Below are positions 35,907 to 51,905 of a stretch of 64,000 bases of DNA, piece by piece; within the stretch, counting starts at the first letter, position 1, and each line of letters starts with the position of its first letter. Made by a program: the position numbers and the translations under genes. The stretch is taken from contig NC_079387.1 of NCBI RefSeq assembly GCF_021018895.1, forward strand, positions 8,212,083 to 8,276,082. The letters are read 5' to 3'. The stretch comes from Seriola aureovittata. Its lineage: Eukaryota > Chordata > Actinopteri > Carangiformes > Carangidae. The notes below the pieces were generated by a model. It was not told the origin of the DNA. It made no database searches and worked only from the letters and a program-made list of their open reading frames with translations.

Positions 35907-36968
35907 ATGGATTCCAGAAGTCAGAACGACAGCGACGGGGGAGGAGGACACCACGGACGGTCACCGTCATCGACCAGCTTGTCGGGCACGCCGCATGACG
36001 AAGGGACACCGCAACCATGGCCTCCTCAAACCCACAATGGTCCGCTAGATACTGGGCTGAACAACGGGCAGCCGCCCCATACTCTAGCAGTGCTATCTCT
36101 GGATCAGATTAGGATAACTGGGAGTAGTAATGAATATTCAGAAGGGCCCACAGTCGCCCAAAGGTCTCCGGCCACTCAGCAAAGGCAACAGAAGAACGAC
36201 TTGTTGTCGTCACCTGGTTCAAGGACAAGTGGGCAGCAGGAGACTCGGGAAGAGAGGCCTAATAACCTCCGCAACCTGCAGTCATTGACTCAGCATGGAA
36301 ACACAAATACATCCATTTCTTCCAGGGAGGGTGTGTTGCGGTCCTCCAGTGTAGAGGACTCCCAGAGTAGTATCAGGACCAGCGTGGGGAGCACTTCTTC
36401 GGGCCAGAGGCTCCTCAGCAGCCCAGCAGGGGGCGACCAGATCATCAGGACCCAGCCCAAACGAGCAGAGCTGAATTCAGAAGAGTTGAAACCCCTGAAC
36501 GATGAGTCCATGGCGGTGGTGGCAGTGCCAGGCAGCGGAGGCCATAAAAATCTCGGGAAACACTCAAACAAGTGTGAGGACTGTGGTCGGTGCCAGTGTT
36601 TGGAGTGCAGTCGCCCGCGGGTGCTTCCCTCCTGCTGGATGTGCGGCCGGAGGTGCGTGTGCTCGGCGCAGAACGCGGTGGAGTACGGGACGTGCGTCTG
36701 CTGCGTCAAGGGGCTGTTCTACCACTGCTCCAGCGACGACGAGGACACGTGCGCTGACAAGCCCTTCTCGTGCACGCAGTCTCACTGCTGCGTCCGCTGG
36801 ACCACCGTGTCCCTCCTCTCCCTGCTCTTCCCCTGTATCCTGTGCTACCTCCCGGCTAAAGGATGTGTCACCGCGTGCCAGAGCTGCTATGACCGAGTCA
36901 CACGACCCGGCTGTCGGTGCAAGAACACAAAACCAATCCACTGTGAGGATGACGGCAAGCAAACGTAG
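35907..36968 (+). CDS. spry2: Sprouty RTK-signalling antagonist, Sprouty2-like, 353 aa
   Basis: Sprouty proteins are feedback inhibitors of receptor tyrosine kinase/Ras-ERK signalling (FGF, EGF) that act at the membrane and cytosol. Seen here: VLSLDQIR at 62-69; NEYSEGP at 75-81, where Tyr77 matches the Sprouty2 Tyr55 that binds c-Cbl when phosphorylated; a serine-rich motif at about 136-172 ending GQRLL; IIRTQPK at 179-185; and the cysteine-rich Sprouty domain at about 223-346, with CEDCGRC, YGTCVCCVKGLFYHC, CYLPAKGC and RPGCRCKN. SAQN, CVCCVKG, CYDRV and the ELKPL stretch favour Sprouty2 over 1, 3 and 4. The start chosen is the first frame ATG after the inferred acceptor, with a strong context (GAGATGG). 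A longer frame from 35844 begins inside the intron. The protein is longer than human SPRY2 (315 aa) in its N-terminal half. Oddities: Phe287 replaces a constant Cys, and the tail ends CEDDGKQT without the PxxPxR motif. Family certain; paralogue likely. Confidence 0.93.
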   Translation: MDSRSQNDSDGGGGHHGRSPSSTSLSGTPHDEGTPQPWPPQTHNGPLDTGLNNGQPPHTLAVLSLDQIRITGSSNEYSEGPTVAQRSPATQQRQQKNDLLSSPGSRTSGQQETREERPNNLRNLQSLTQHGNTNTSISSREGVLRSSSVEDSQSSIRTSVGSTSSGQRLLSSPAGGDQIIRTQPKRAELNSEELKPLNDESMAVVAVPGSGGHKNLGKHSNKCEDCGRCQCLECSRPRVLPSCWMCGRRCVCSAQNAVEYGTCVCCVKGLFYHCSSDDEDTCADKPFSCTQSHCCVRWTTVSLLSLLFPCILCYLPAKGCVTACQSCYDRVTRPGCRCKNTKPIHCEDDGKQT

Positions 36969-37920
36969 ACGAGATGGTTAATGTGTGCTGAAATGCAGAA
37001 GGATGGAAAGACTCCATGTCGACTGAACTGATAGACGTCTTGGCCCTGTAGCTGTGTAGTGGGAAGGTTCGATTAAGAAGCTAATGATGCTGTTGTGCTT
37101 GAGTTAGTGTTTTCCATCATTCATGCCCACCAGGTCCACGCTGGAGGTGCATTCACTCATCTTAGCGTTATAAGTTTCACTTGAAAGGTAAACCAAAATA
37201 AGCGCTCCACATGTTTAAAGGTATGAAGACACATTCAACTACTGTTTTGTCCTGAAGAATAATTTGCCCAGATAGAGCTCAGATATGGTGTTGTTGCTAC
37301 GAGAGTCCAAATGGATAGCCTTTTTTTTTTTTTTAACATTTAATACAACTTATATTCTAAGAACAGACTCCTGTTACTAACTATATGTAAAGTAGTAAAT
37401 GCAAAGGCTATGTACATTAGAAAATGAGTTTGACAGATGTTTTATTTTTGTACATATAATAATACTTCAACTGTGAAAAGTTTTCTGCCATACCAGAGGC
37501 ACCTCGATAAATTCACATTTATATGAATCAGTAAACGTCATTCATACAATGTTTTTTTTTTTTTACATTCACTGGAATGTATATCAATCATTTTTATGTA
37601 ATTTACAAAGGAAAAATCTTATCCCTTCTACTTGTAAATTGTACAGTGACCTTTTATGGAAAAAAATATTTTCTAATTCCAACATTGCTTAGTGTAAAGT
37701 TAAAAAATATATATTTATTTGAAGGTTTATTATTTTATAATGAAAAATATTTATTTTGAGAACGCATTGTTAAATGTGTCACCTCTTTTTGGGGCTATTC
37801 TGTAGTCACTGCAGATTAGAGGTGACCTGTAGGACTGTCAAAGCTGGATGAATAGTTCACTATGAATTAGAAGACAAATATATTAACGTTTGAAATTAAA
37901 CCTTGAAGTCTGACGGATTA
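36969..37920 (+). other. spry2: Inferred 3' UTR of the Sprouty gene
   Basis: AT-rich non-coding sequence follows the TAG stop. It holds T runs (about 37320-37334 and 37551-37564), AU-rich element-like TATTTATTT (near 37712) and ATATTTATTTT (near 37747), a Pumilio-type TGTACATA (37449-37456) and an 8-mer ACTGTGAA (37470-37477) matching the miR-27 seed. The end is set about 20 bases after the ATTAAA at 37895. A length near 0.9 kb is similar to the mammalian SPRY2 3' UTR. Confidence 0.5.
37895..37900 (+). terminator. ATTAAA polyadenylation signal
   Basis: This is the most common variant of AATAAA. I saw no canonical AATAAA between the stop codon and this site. A moderately T/G-rich stretch follows within about 30-60 bases, as expected of a cleavage region. 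Confidence 0.4.
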
Positions 37921-39403
37921 TTTTTTCTGCTCTGTTATTGTCTCTTTTAAATCAATGTATGGTTTCATTTAAGCGTCTGCATGGACAGTTTTAATTGAAC
38001 ATCTGCACGAGAGCTGTCATCGACCTTCCTCTGCCACTTTGTCTGTGCCGCAGAATCACTCCACGATGTTTAGACAGATCAAACGAGGATGCGTTCATGT
38101 TCACCTTTGGGCCCTCTTTAACAGAGACATCTGGCTCTGGTAAAGCTGTGTGTATAGGAATGTGCTCGTGCACTCCAGAAAATGACTTACTTTACCTCCA
38201 AAATTTGGTTCTGTGGCTTCTTTTTCATCGTATAAATCAAACACTCCACCTGCATTGTTGCAGATATGCATTCATGTAAACCTACTATTACAATCTGGCT
38301 TGACTCCCAGTTCATTTCATACACGTTCCTCATGATCCTGCAGATCTTAGCCTTTTTTTTCTCCATGCATTTTTTTTTTTTTTATCAAAGTTTTGTTCAG
38401 GAATTCCTTGGTTTTGAATATCCCTGCAGGCGAAACATAAGCCTGAAACATAAGCCCCTGACACTTGTTGACAGCATACGGACATGTTTGCGACACAGTA
38501 TGCATTCAGAGCTGTGATTGACACGCCGAGGCCCAACCTGCACTCACTTGTTTGTTATTCATCCCCCAGCGTTTGACTGACGGAGAGGATAGGGGTGGGG
38601 GGGTTCTTTCCATAATTATCAACTTTCACCTATTTTACAGCGGTGAGGAGGAGAGGAGATGGAAACATAACGGGCAGAATCCCATTAGAGACAGAAAAGG
38701 GAGAGTTGATCTTGTGTTTAGTCTTTATCTTTCCAGTCGCAGGCCTCCTCTCTCCCGCATTGTCTCAGCTGTGAATGAAGAGGGAAAGGGTGGGTGTGGA
38801 GGAGGAGGGGGGGGTTGTTAGGAAGAGGGACCGCAAAGGGTTAAAAGCATCACTTTGAATGACAAAGACCTAACAGTTTACCCCTGTATTCAGCCCGGCA
38901 TGCATTCATCCTGTTTTCAATAGTCGGGGGGTTATTTTGGCTCCCCAACGCTCCTCTCAGCTACCTGCTCCTACTTGGTATTCCCATAGGGAGATGGTTG
39001 TCTTGTTGGGGTTGGGTAGGGCGATCAGATGGATGTGTCGAAGAAAAAATAGTAATCTGTTGGAATATGCAGCTTAAAAGTAAAAGTACGTGAGTTTTCC
39101 AGTCGTGCTAATGAGGAAAAAGTTATGTCACAAAGTATATGAGAACGCTTGAAAAGAAAATGGCTCACTTGGATTTTCTCAGGTCATTTCAGTTTTTTTT
39201 GTTTTTTCTTTATGTGGAAGAGTTTGTTGGCAACATGTTATAAGTAAAAATTAGTGCAGAAAATGATTAAAAGAAAAAAAAAAGAAAAGAAAAACAAGCA
39301 AAGAGCAAGAATTGGTGCATAAAAGGATAAAAAACAAGAAACACAAGAGTGCAGAGAGATTGTTTATCCGCCCGGCAGTCCCAGTGATTTGGCAGCAGAG
39401 ACT
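37921..39403. other. Downstream non-coding DNA, no gene seen
   Basis: Short T runs near 38350-38383 and G-rich patches near 38590 and 38800. No second gene is supported. Confidence 0.45.
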
Positions 39404-39440
39404 AGGAGGAGGAGGAGGAGGAGGAGGAGGAGGAGGAGGG
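39404..39440. repeat. (GGA)n microsatellite
   Basis: About 12 GGA units. Frames across it give polyglycine or polyarginine and are not genes. Confidence 0.95.
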
Positions 39441-41374
<1,934 letters not shown>

Positions 41375-41590
41375 GACGAAGGGCCGCAGACAGGTCTTTG
41401 CACATGTTGAACATTAACACCTGTGTGCGTGCATGTGTGCTAACGTTCATACATGCATGTGTATTCTTGCACACGTGTGTGTTTCTGTTAGCATAATCGA
41501 GTCTTTGGCCCAGACAATAAAGCCCGACTGGAGGCCTAAGTCTAATAGCAGCACTTAACTTCAATCTAGCACAGGAAGTTGGCTCATCTG

Positions 41591-41720
41591 CACACACACA
41601 CACACACACACACACACTCAAAGTTGGTCCGTTGCTGACAGCCAGTGGATATTTGTTGGCGACACCGTGGCTGCAAGGCTCTTTACAGCTTAGCGGCCAA
41701 TTGTTGTTCACCCAGATACA

Positions 41721-41755
<35 letters not shown>
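41591..41755. repeat. Two (CA)n microsatellites
   Basis: CA tracts at 41591-41617 and 41717-41755, with one T interruption in the second. They are complementary to the TG tract about 220 bases upstream. Confidence 0.95.
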
Positions 41756-44636
<2,881 letters not shown>

Positions 44637-44780
44637 ACGCACGCGTGTGTCCATTATGTGCACTTGAGAGCATTTATGTGTGTGCGCTTCCCCAGCCTGA
44701 AGACAGAAATTTGTCAATGGCTGTAGAGATTGTCGGCATACCTGAGATTCCTTCGGATTCCAAACAACCAGCGACAAGAC

Positions 44781-44803
44781 AAGAGAGAGAGAGAGAGGCA
44801 TAT

Positions 44804-44843
<40 letters not shown>

Positions 44844-44846
44844 AGG
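44781..44846. repeat. (GA)n microsatellite
   Basis: Purine tract of GA units with two short interruptions, about 145 bases after the TG tract. Confidence 0.95.
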
Positions 44847-45242
44847 CTTTCTGCCAAATCTGTCCACTCTGCAACGAGCACAGGTGCAATATTTCATGAG
44901 ATAAAGGCTTCTCTGTTCAGAGCAACAAGCTGCTTTACAGCCATGATATACAGAGAATATGAAGAGGCAGCAGGGGCACGTAGCTTTGGGATGCCAGTGT
45001 GCAAAAAGGCTAAAATTATCATGGAAATCATTAGAGAAAACACCACTAGATGATCACATTGCCTTAAAATATTGCAAAAATGATGTCAGAAATATGTTTA
45101 TTTAGGAGGAGCTATCAACAGAAATCAGAGAATGTGTATATGACAGGCTTATACAATATTCAGTGCAATGTATTGATTTGGCCAAAATAGGTGTTAGAAT
45201 AATATTTACAACAAATAATGTCTACTAGGAATAACATAACAT

Positions 45243-45296
45243 TAGCAAGTTAGGCTAACTAGCTTCAGAGCGGAAGCTAGTTAGCCTAACTTGCTA
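45243..45296. repeat. Perfect inverted repeat, 24-bp arms, 6-base loop
   Basis: Arm one is 45243-45266, starting TAGCAAGTTAGGC. Arm two, 45273-45296, is its exact reverse complement. The loop is AGAGCG. Arms this long without a mismatch are unlikely by chance. The arms carry GTTAGCC/CTAGC words found in local dispersed repeats, so a foldback element is likely. Confidence 0.92.
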
Positions 45297-45419
45297 GCTT
45301 CCATTTATACAAACTGACTTCAACATTCCCAACATGCTCCAGCGTGCTGATAGTGAGTCTTTTCACAAAAATGGCCCTCAGTCTAGATAGCAAAATGAAA
45401 CTTCTGACCCAACATATGC

Positions 45420-45675
45420 CTGGATCCTCGGCCCGAGTCTGGCCCATATACTGCTACATCTTGGCAGAGTCTGGCTGTTATCCTTCGCCTTTGACAGACA
45501 GGCAGAGGATTTCCTGTGTGTGCCAGAATAGGTCCAGATGTAGAAGTAGCATCTTACAACCATGCTGTATATGGGCCAGATTCGGCCCGTGGAACAGGGT
45601 GTATACTGGGCCAGAAGAAAGCAAGCACTTGGCCCAAGTATGGGCCGGATTTATTTTGCAGTCAGCTGCTGCCAT
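45420..45675. repeat. GGGCC-rich repeat with inverted arms
   Basis: Several TGGGCC or GGCCCA words recur (TCTGGCCCATATAC, GTATATGGGCCAGATTCGG, ACTGGGCCAGAAG, TATGGGCCGGA). The 23-base segment at 45429-45451 is complementary to 45567-45589 at 21 of 23 positions. This resembles a fish repeat built of GGGCCAGAT units. Frames through it are not genes. Confidence 0.65.
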
Positions 45676-48600
45676 GGGAAATGCCCACCAAGCAGCTTAG
45701 CTTACATGCTATTACCACTAATATGTCTTGTAATATTTTCAAAATTTGAATATGAAAAATATGCATAATATCTGTGGTATCATTACAGTTTATATTTCCT
45801 TACGAAAGAAATTTGGATTATTCAAATTTCTGTTTTTTTTCATGTGTAATGGCCACTAGAAATGTATAGTAAATAAAATATCCCACAATATCCCTCAATC
45901 TTTAAGTCCAGAATATATAAGGACGGTTTAAAACAAGTCAAAACAGATGTATCAATTGCAAAATGTAAGTATGTCTTCATAGAACTTACCGTATGTTTCA
46001 TCTCCGATTCGCCGTAGGCCACTAGACAGAGATTGCCTCATTGCTGGGACCCCAAAGTTAGAGAAAACAAGCCGCACACTTAACATGTCATTTCACTGCG
46101 AGGCGTCTTAAGAAGCAGCACTGCAGCTGGCCCAGAGCCAAAAGCAACAGAATTCCTTCAGCTTGGAATGCCTGCTTGATTAATATAGAAAACAGAGTCT
46201 CGCTTGAGCTCATTTGGTGTAGAAGTGTGGCACTTTCCTGCAAGTTAAGTTGCCTATCAAAATAACGAGGCATGTCTGCAATGACGGGGGGAGGACTGAC
46301 CATTTAAGGCTGGGGCACAACAATCAGCTTTTTTAGGTTTTTCTAAAAACAAGAGTCAAAACACAGAATTGAGGATGGAGGATTTTTTGGCACAAAACTC
46401 TCATCAAGAGCAATAGACTTCCTGTGATGTCTCGACTGCCCACACAAAAATCGACTTTTTGTCATATAATAGTTAAAGCAAAAGTCAAAATCAATGCTAA
46501 AGTCTCCAGGGGCTCATGAACGCACCGCATTAACATTGATTTTCCTCCACGCACACTGACACCAACACTGGATGAATAACTCACATGGGAGCGCTTGTCC
46601 CTTTAGGAATTTTGTGTGTGTCCAGGTGAGTGTGTATCCGTGTATGTGTTTGTGTGTGTGTTTGCCCAAAGAGGAAGTTCCTGTGGTGAGACAGTCCTAA
46701 GCTGAACACACACACACAAACACACACACCACTGGAAAAGCTCTGGAAAACAACTTCCTGTGGTCACCTGCGCTCAATGACCCTGAAGAAAGAGACCCTT
46801 ACAAACCAAAACTCACTGTCTCTCACACACACACACACACACACTGTACTACCCAGGCTGTCGACATGCTTGTAGCCAGGCCTTGGCTGTGGCACACAGG
46901 CAAAGAAGGATGAATGGAGCCCTCAGAAAAACCTTCAGTGCAACCGGGAAGAGAGGGAGGGAACGCTGTAAAAAAAAAAAAGAAAAAAAAAGATTCAACC
47001 CAGCAATCCTTTAAATCTTGCTGACATCTTCAAACAAGCATTTATTTTTCACTTCTGAAAACGATAAAAAAAAAATACCCGGGGGTTTGGTGAGATAATT
47101 TCACTCCCTCTACAAGTGACAGTGGAGGTAATTCATGAAACTCAACAAATCTGCATGACTTTTCTACGCACAGTCAAACGCCGCGTCAGATTACATAAGT
47201 TTCCCTTTCAGGTGCGGGGGACAGCCAATGAAATCATCATGCCTACTTGAGTTTTGCTTATTTAACACCGTTGGCTGGACTATTAGGTGTCCGCGCCTGT
47301 GGGCAGGTTCAGTGGCTGCATTCAAGACAGAAAGCAAGAGAGGTTGTGTGATGAATATTGTGTTTTATAGGAGGGGGAGTCGGGACATTTTCACATTCCT
47401 AGAGAAATATACACACTTGTAAGCTTAAGGCTTTTTTAGTATGCAGCCCAAACTGTAGATGAAGTTAGAATGAATTGACTTGTAGATGAGTTGTTTATTT
47501 TTAATCTGACAGTTTATATTCATATTGGATTATTGTTAATTAAAACCACCAAATGCAGTAATGTGCCTGATAAAAGAAACACTTTACATAACACATCAGT
47601 CAATTCAGGTCAGTTTCTTGTCTCAGTTACTCATTTTTACCAAAGGTCACTATAATCACGGTCCTCCTACCACACCTGCGCTACCTGCACAGGTGTGCTG
47701 ATGATGCAGATGAAACCATGTTTGGCTTGTGTTACACAATTAATGAAACTGTGGTAAAGTTTTGGGATTTATTAGAAGTTTTTGAACTTGGTTTCTGTCA
47801 ATAAGTTATATCTGTTTAACATGAAAATTGGCACTGGAGTTGAACTTTGTGAGAAATAGATGTTAGTTGATTTAATTAGATTTTGGTTGGTTTGGGGGAG
47901 GGGCTTAGCAGTTATAAGCTTCTGGCCTACAAGGCTCTCGAGAAGTGCAAGACTCTCTGACTCTCAGCTTTTTCTTCTTTACTAAAGTTCAGTCACTACC
48001 TCCGACATAAAAGCAGTCAAACACCATTTGTTTTGGAGTCCTTTCAGGGAGCTGCACTGTCCTCCTCCAGCCCGAGAGATAAACAAAGATATAACCTTTT
48101 ATTGGTCTTAAAACAGCTGCGAGGTGCTGTTCTACAAGAGAAGCCATCAAACCTTTCTGAGTTATGACAGACCTGTACAACTTGACTAATTTTATGTGGG
48201 GTCACGGTCAGGATTCTGCTCCTTAAGGGAACAAGATCGTTTTCCACTGCAAACGAATTTGCAAAACCTGAACCGAGTCAACAGAGTGTCTCTGTTAATC
48301 ACATTTTTAATTTGCCAAACTTGATGATGTAATCATAGTTAGAAAACGTTACACAAGCTCTTACAAACAAGTAGAAAGTAGTTTGAAAGATGGGGGCTCT
48401 TAACAGGCAAGGGAGGTCTAAAAAAAGATGCCATTGAGTTGCATTATGGGAAATGTAGGATGCTTCATTTTTGAACATTGACACATACTAGGGGCTAATA
48501 CTCAGCATTTCTCCTCCTCTGCTGCACAGATTTTTACCATTATTATCTCTCACAAGATCTTCAACTTTATTGACGTGTACATTGATGGAGGGCACCTTCA

Positions 48601-49388
48601 ATATTCAGTAATACTAAAATAAAATGTTCAGTATTGGCTTTAAAACCCAGTATCACCTGAGCTATACTGTGAACCTGTACGCCTATAAAACACTTGTCAA
48701 AGAGATCACCTTAACCTCGATCGCTGTGATGCAACGTCTTGATGAGCTTTGTTTTGCAGTGTATTTCACATGTGAACGTGCACGGCTGATGGTTTAAATG
48801 ATTTCACACTATTCCACTGATCGGCAGGTGGTGGTCACGCCCAACAAAAGTAGCAACACATTCGCAGAAAAGCAGGAAAGGTTTTTAATAATTAAAAAAG
48901 AAGTATGTTTTTTAGTGTTTTCTGAGGAAGAAATTAAACACATTTGTTCGGATTCACTCCATGTGTTTATGTGATTAAAACTGTAATCAAGCAAACACAA
49001 TGCTAAATGCATCTGGTAGCATCACAGGCTATATAAAAAGCTACGTCCAGTATTTTGGCACGGTCTTCAGAATATGATCTGTGAATGATGGCCGTTAACC
49101 AAAGAGTCACTTCATGTCTTATTCTTTATAGCCGGAGAAATACTGTCTATAATCTTATTTTTGTTGGCCTCCCCATAATCCCCTCTGTGCAAAAGAGGAA
49201 GTTACTTATCAAGGATCTGGTCTACCTGTGCCAAGCTAAGCTTCATGTTACGGCCTCTTTAACCAACCCAATATCCTGCGAGTGTGTGGACGTGTGTGTT
49301 TTCCATGTGTTTCTTGGAAGGAGGTGGACTACAGCTCCTTCATGTTTAGACTCAAACAGACACACATGCGGGTGTAGACACACTCTGT

Positions 49389-49389
<1 letters not shown>
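45676..49389. other. Non-coding DNA with scattered CA/GT tracts
   Basis: A GT-rich tract at 46645-46663 and a CA-rich tract at 46705-46729 face each other. A (CA)n lies at 46824-46844. The part at about 46090-46290 is repeat-free and a weak enhancer candidate. No gene is supported. Confidence 0.4.

Positions 49390-49428
<39 letters not shown>
49390..49428. repeat. (AC)n microsatellite
   Basis: An uninterrupted AC tract of about 39 bases. Confidence 0.95.
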
Positions 49429-49431
<3 letters not shown>

Positions 49432-49534
49432 CCCCGCACAAACAGACTGCTGCTCTTTGAGGCCACAGAGTGAGCGCAGCAAATGATCGCCGTAAAGTTT
49501 GCTGTTGCTATCGACAAAGCAGCCTCTGTTCTTC

Positions 49535-49760
49535 ATTTTGTGCCCCCCCCTCCCCACCAACTCCCCCCACCACAGACGCCCCCTCCTCCCAACCCTCCCC
49601 CTTCTCCTCCCACACATTTCATGCTATATATCCCTCTCTCGCCTCTCTGTTCCCCCTGCCTCTCTTTTCTGTCTCTATGTCAACCCCCTCCATCCTCTCT
49701 CTCTCTCCCTCTCTCTCTCTCTCTCTCCTCCCAGCCTCCCCCCTTTCTCCCTCAGCTCTC
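49535..49760. repeat. C/T-rich low-complexity tract
   Basis: About 220 bases of pyrimidines with few purines, including (CT)n at 49694-49727. The proline/serine/leucine frames across it are composition artefacts. Confidence 0.85.
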
Positions 49761-51139
49761 GTCCTCTTAATTCAGCTCACTTCTCTCCTCGCATTTCGGA
49801 TGTAGGGCAGGAAAAAGGAAACAGCGCCAAGCTCTGTTTGACAGGGGGAGAGCAGGGGCTGAGACTGCGGCAAAGGGACCATTTTGAAGTGTGTGTGTGT
49901 GTGTCTAACCCATAGTGAGCAGAGTGAGGTCTCGAGGGAGGAGAGGGATGGGACTTGTACCCACACAGACAAAAAAATAATGAAGATCTGATGTACAGAT
50001 CGCTGTGGGCTTTCCAGATACCTGCAGGGTGCAACTCGTGCAGGTGTTGCTAGGGTTGCAAACATAACAAAAGTTGCTCAGTTTTAACCTTTTACAGACT
50101 GTAAACTGGAAAAAAAATAAGTTGCTGTAGTTTAAAAAAGTTGTAAAATAGGATTTTTACTTCAATCAACTTCAAAAATAAAAGCTATAATTGCACCATC
50201 AATATCTTGGAACAAGAAAAATCAAGATATGTGGAAATAATGCTCATCTTTTGGTACTTACTCATTTCTATAGATCTATAAATAAGTGTGATTGTGTGTA
50301 AACATCAGAAACCTGACGTATGGTTTGATCACTTTCTGTCACGTGGGCAGATGCTTCCTCAGTTCACGATACATGTAGTATTTAAAACAGAAAATAAGTT
50401 GATAAACCAGCAAATGCTCTGATAAATGAATTACATATAACTCATACCAGGTTTTCTTTTGAGGATCAACACTAGCTATAATATGCCCACACCATGGTGT
50501 TATTTTCAGTTTGAGTTTTGCATCCAGTTAAACCAAGTCTCTGTGTCAATTAAAAGGTGTCCTGTTGCCTTTTCAGTCATCACTGTTTGTGTCTGTTTTG
50601 ATGGAGACCGTTGGCCTGTCGCTGATATTGTGACATTCACACTGTTAAAAAACTGCTGGATCTTTTGTTGTTGTTGTTTTTGTTATTATCACAGTGCAGC
50701 AGCAGCAGCACTGGAGTTTTCAGCACATTTTCTTTTTTGTTATCTGGGACATAAATGGTAAATGTCAGCCTTTGATGTCAGTCTCACAGAACCAAAGAGA
50801 AAAGACTAGACTTTCTTTTCTTTTCTTTTTTACACCATAATTCAAAAAGTATACAAAAGAGAAAATCCATTTTGGAAGAAAGAGGGAGGCACATTCATAT
50901 CCAAGTAGAAGCAATCAGATGAAGAAAAGAGGAATGACTACATGTGCTTTCAATGCCAAAAGTGAGATTTATTTAACTGATTGACATGAATGGTTAGTGT
51001 CTGGAGCAGCCTCAGTGAGCCTAAAATAAAATGTGCCTGTACAGTTTAATTCTGTAGGGGGGGATTTAGGTGGGAATTTACTCACACACGGCAGGTTGGT
51101 GGAGGCGGGGCTGAAAAATAACACTTTTTAACACTTTTT
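49761..51139. other. Non-coding DNA, no gene seen
   Basis: Unique AT-rich sequence; a short GT tract lies near 49889-49903. Nothing else is supported. Confidence 0.4.
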
Positions 51140-51520
51140 TTTTGTGAAATTTAAAGCTGCACAAATCAGTATTTTTATTATCAACAATGGCTCACGTACA
51201 CTGTGTAATGTGAAAGGTGTTCCTCGTAGTGATGTACGAGTCAGCAGTTTCCCTGAGCTTTACAGAGCATTTTCACATCTTTAAGTTCATTGTTTTTCAA
51301 TCCCTGCAACTTTAATTTTCCAGCAACATTCCTAAAAAAAATGTAAATAAACCTCAGAAACCCACTGTGCAATACGTGTGACCGGTGAACATTAGCATCA
51401 CATTTAGCACCTGAAGAGTCGGAGTCAGCAGTTGGTGGAGAACAGAACCAGAGCGAAAAGAAGAGTGGATATTGGATTTACAATAATTAGGTGGCCAGGA
51501 AAACACAATTTCAAATGAAT
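51140..51520 (+). repeat. Dispersed repeat, family A copy 3
   Basis: It begins TTTAAAGCTGCACAAATCAG, includes CAACAATGGCTCACG and GCACCTGAAGAGTCGGAGTC, then AGCAGTTGGTGGAGAACAGA, GAAAAGAAGAGTGGATATTG and AGGTGGCCAGGAAAACAC. The block order is shared with the copies at 7600-8075 and, reversed, 12650-13090. Confidence 0.6.
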
Positions 51521-51710
51521 GTCAAAGTTGCTCCGTTCCTGCTGGATGTGTGAACACACAATTGTTTTAGTACATTCGCAGAGGAGACAGAGGAAGGACA
51601 TGTGGTTCGTGGGCGCAGTGAACTGGCATTTTCAACAGAAAAGGAGGGAAGTGAAGGAGATGAAGACAGAGGGTGAAGTCATCTGGCTGGATGGATTAAT
51701 TGATGGATCT

Positions 51711-51725
51711 GGGGGGGGGGGGGGG
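51711..51725. repeat. 15-base G run
   Basis: A simple poly-G tract. Confidence 0.95.
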
Positions 51726-51764
51726 AATGGGATGAGCAGGGGGGAGATTGTAGGTCAGAATGTA

Positions 51765-51905
51765 AAGTTGGAATTAATTAGGGCCCATCGCAGGGCAAAT
51801 GAATGGCTCATTGTTATCACGGACAGACAGCAAGGAGAAACAATCTGGCCTTTGTGCTCTGAGTTCACCTCTCCGTCCCCCGCTCTCTCTCTCTTTCTCA
51901 CTGAG
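51765..51905. promoter_or_regulatory. Candidate conserved regulatory element
   Basis: Repeat-free sequence with TTGGAATTAATTAGGGCCC, GGCAAATGAATGGCTCATTG and GGAGAAACAATCTGGCC (SOX-like ACAAT). No coding pattern. Conservation untested. Confidence 0.3.

Noticed and set aside
36290..36962. Antisense and alternate frames of 132-159 codons over the Sprouty gene
   Set aside because: Shadows of the GC-rich Sprouty frame, which alone shows family motifs.
49470..49915. Proline/serine/leucine-rich open frames
   Set aside because: Products of a C/T-rich low-complexity tract read in all three frames.
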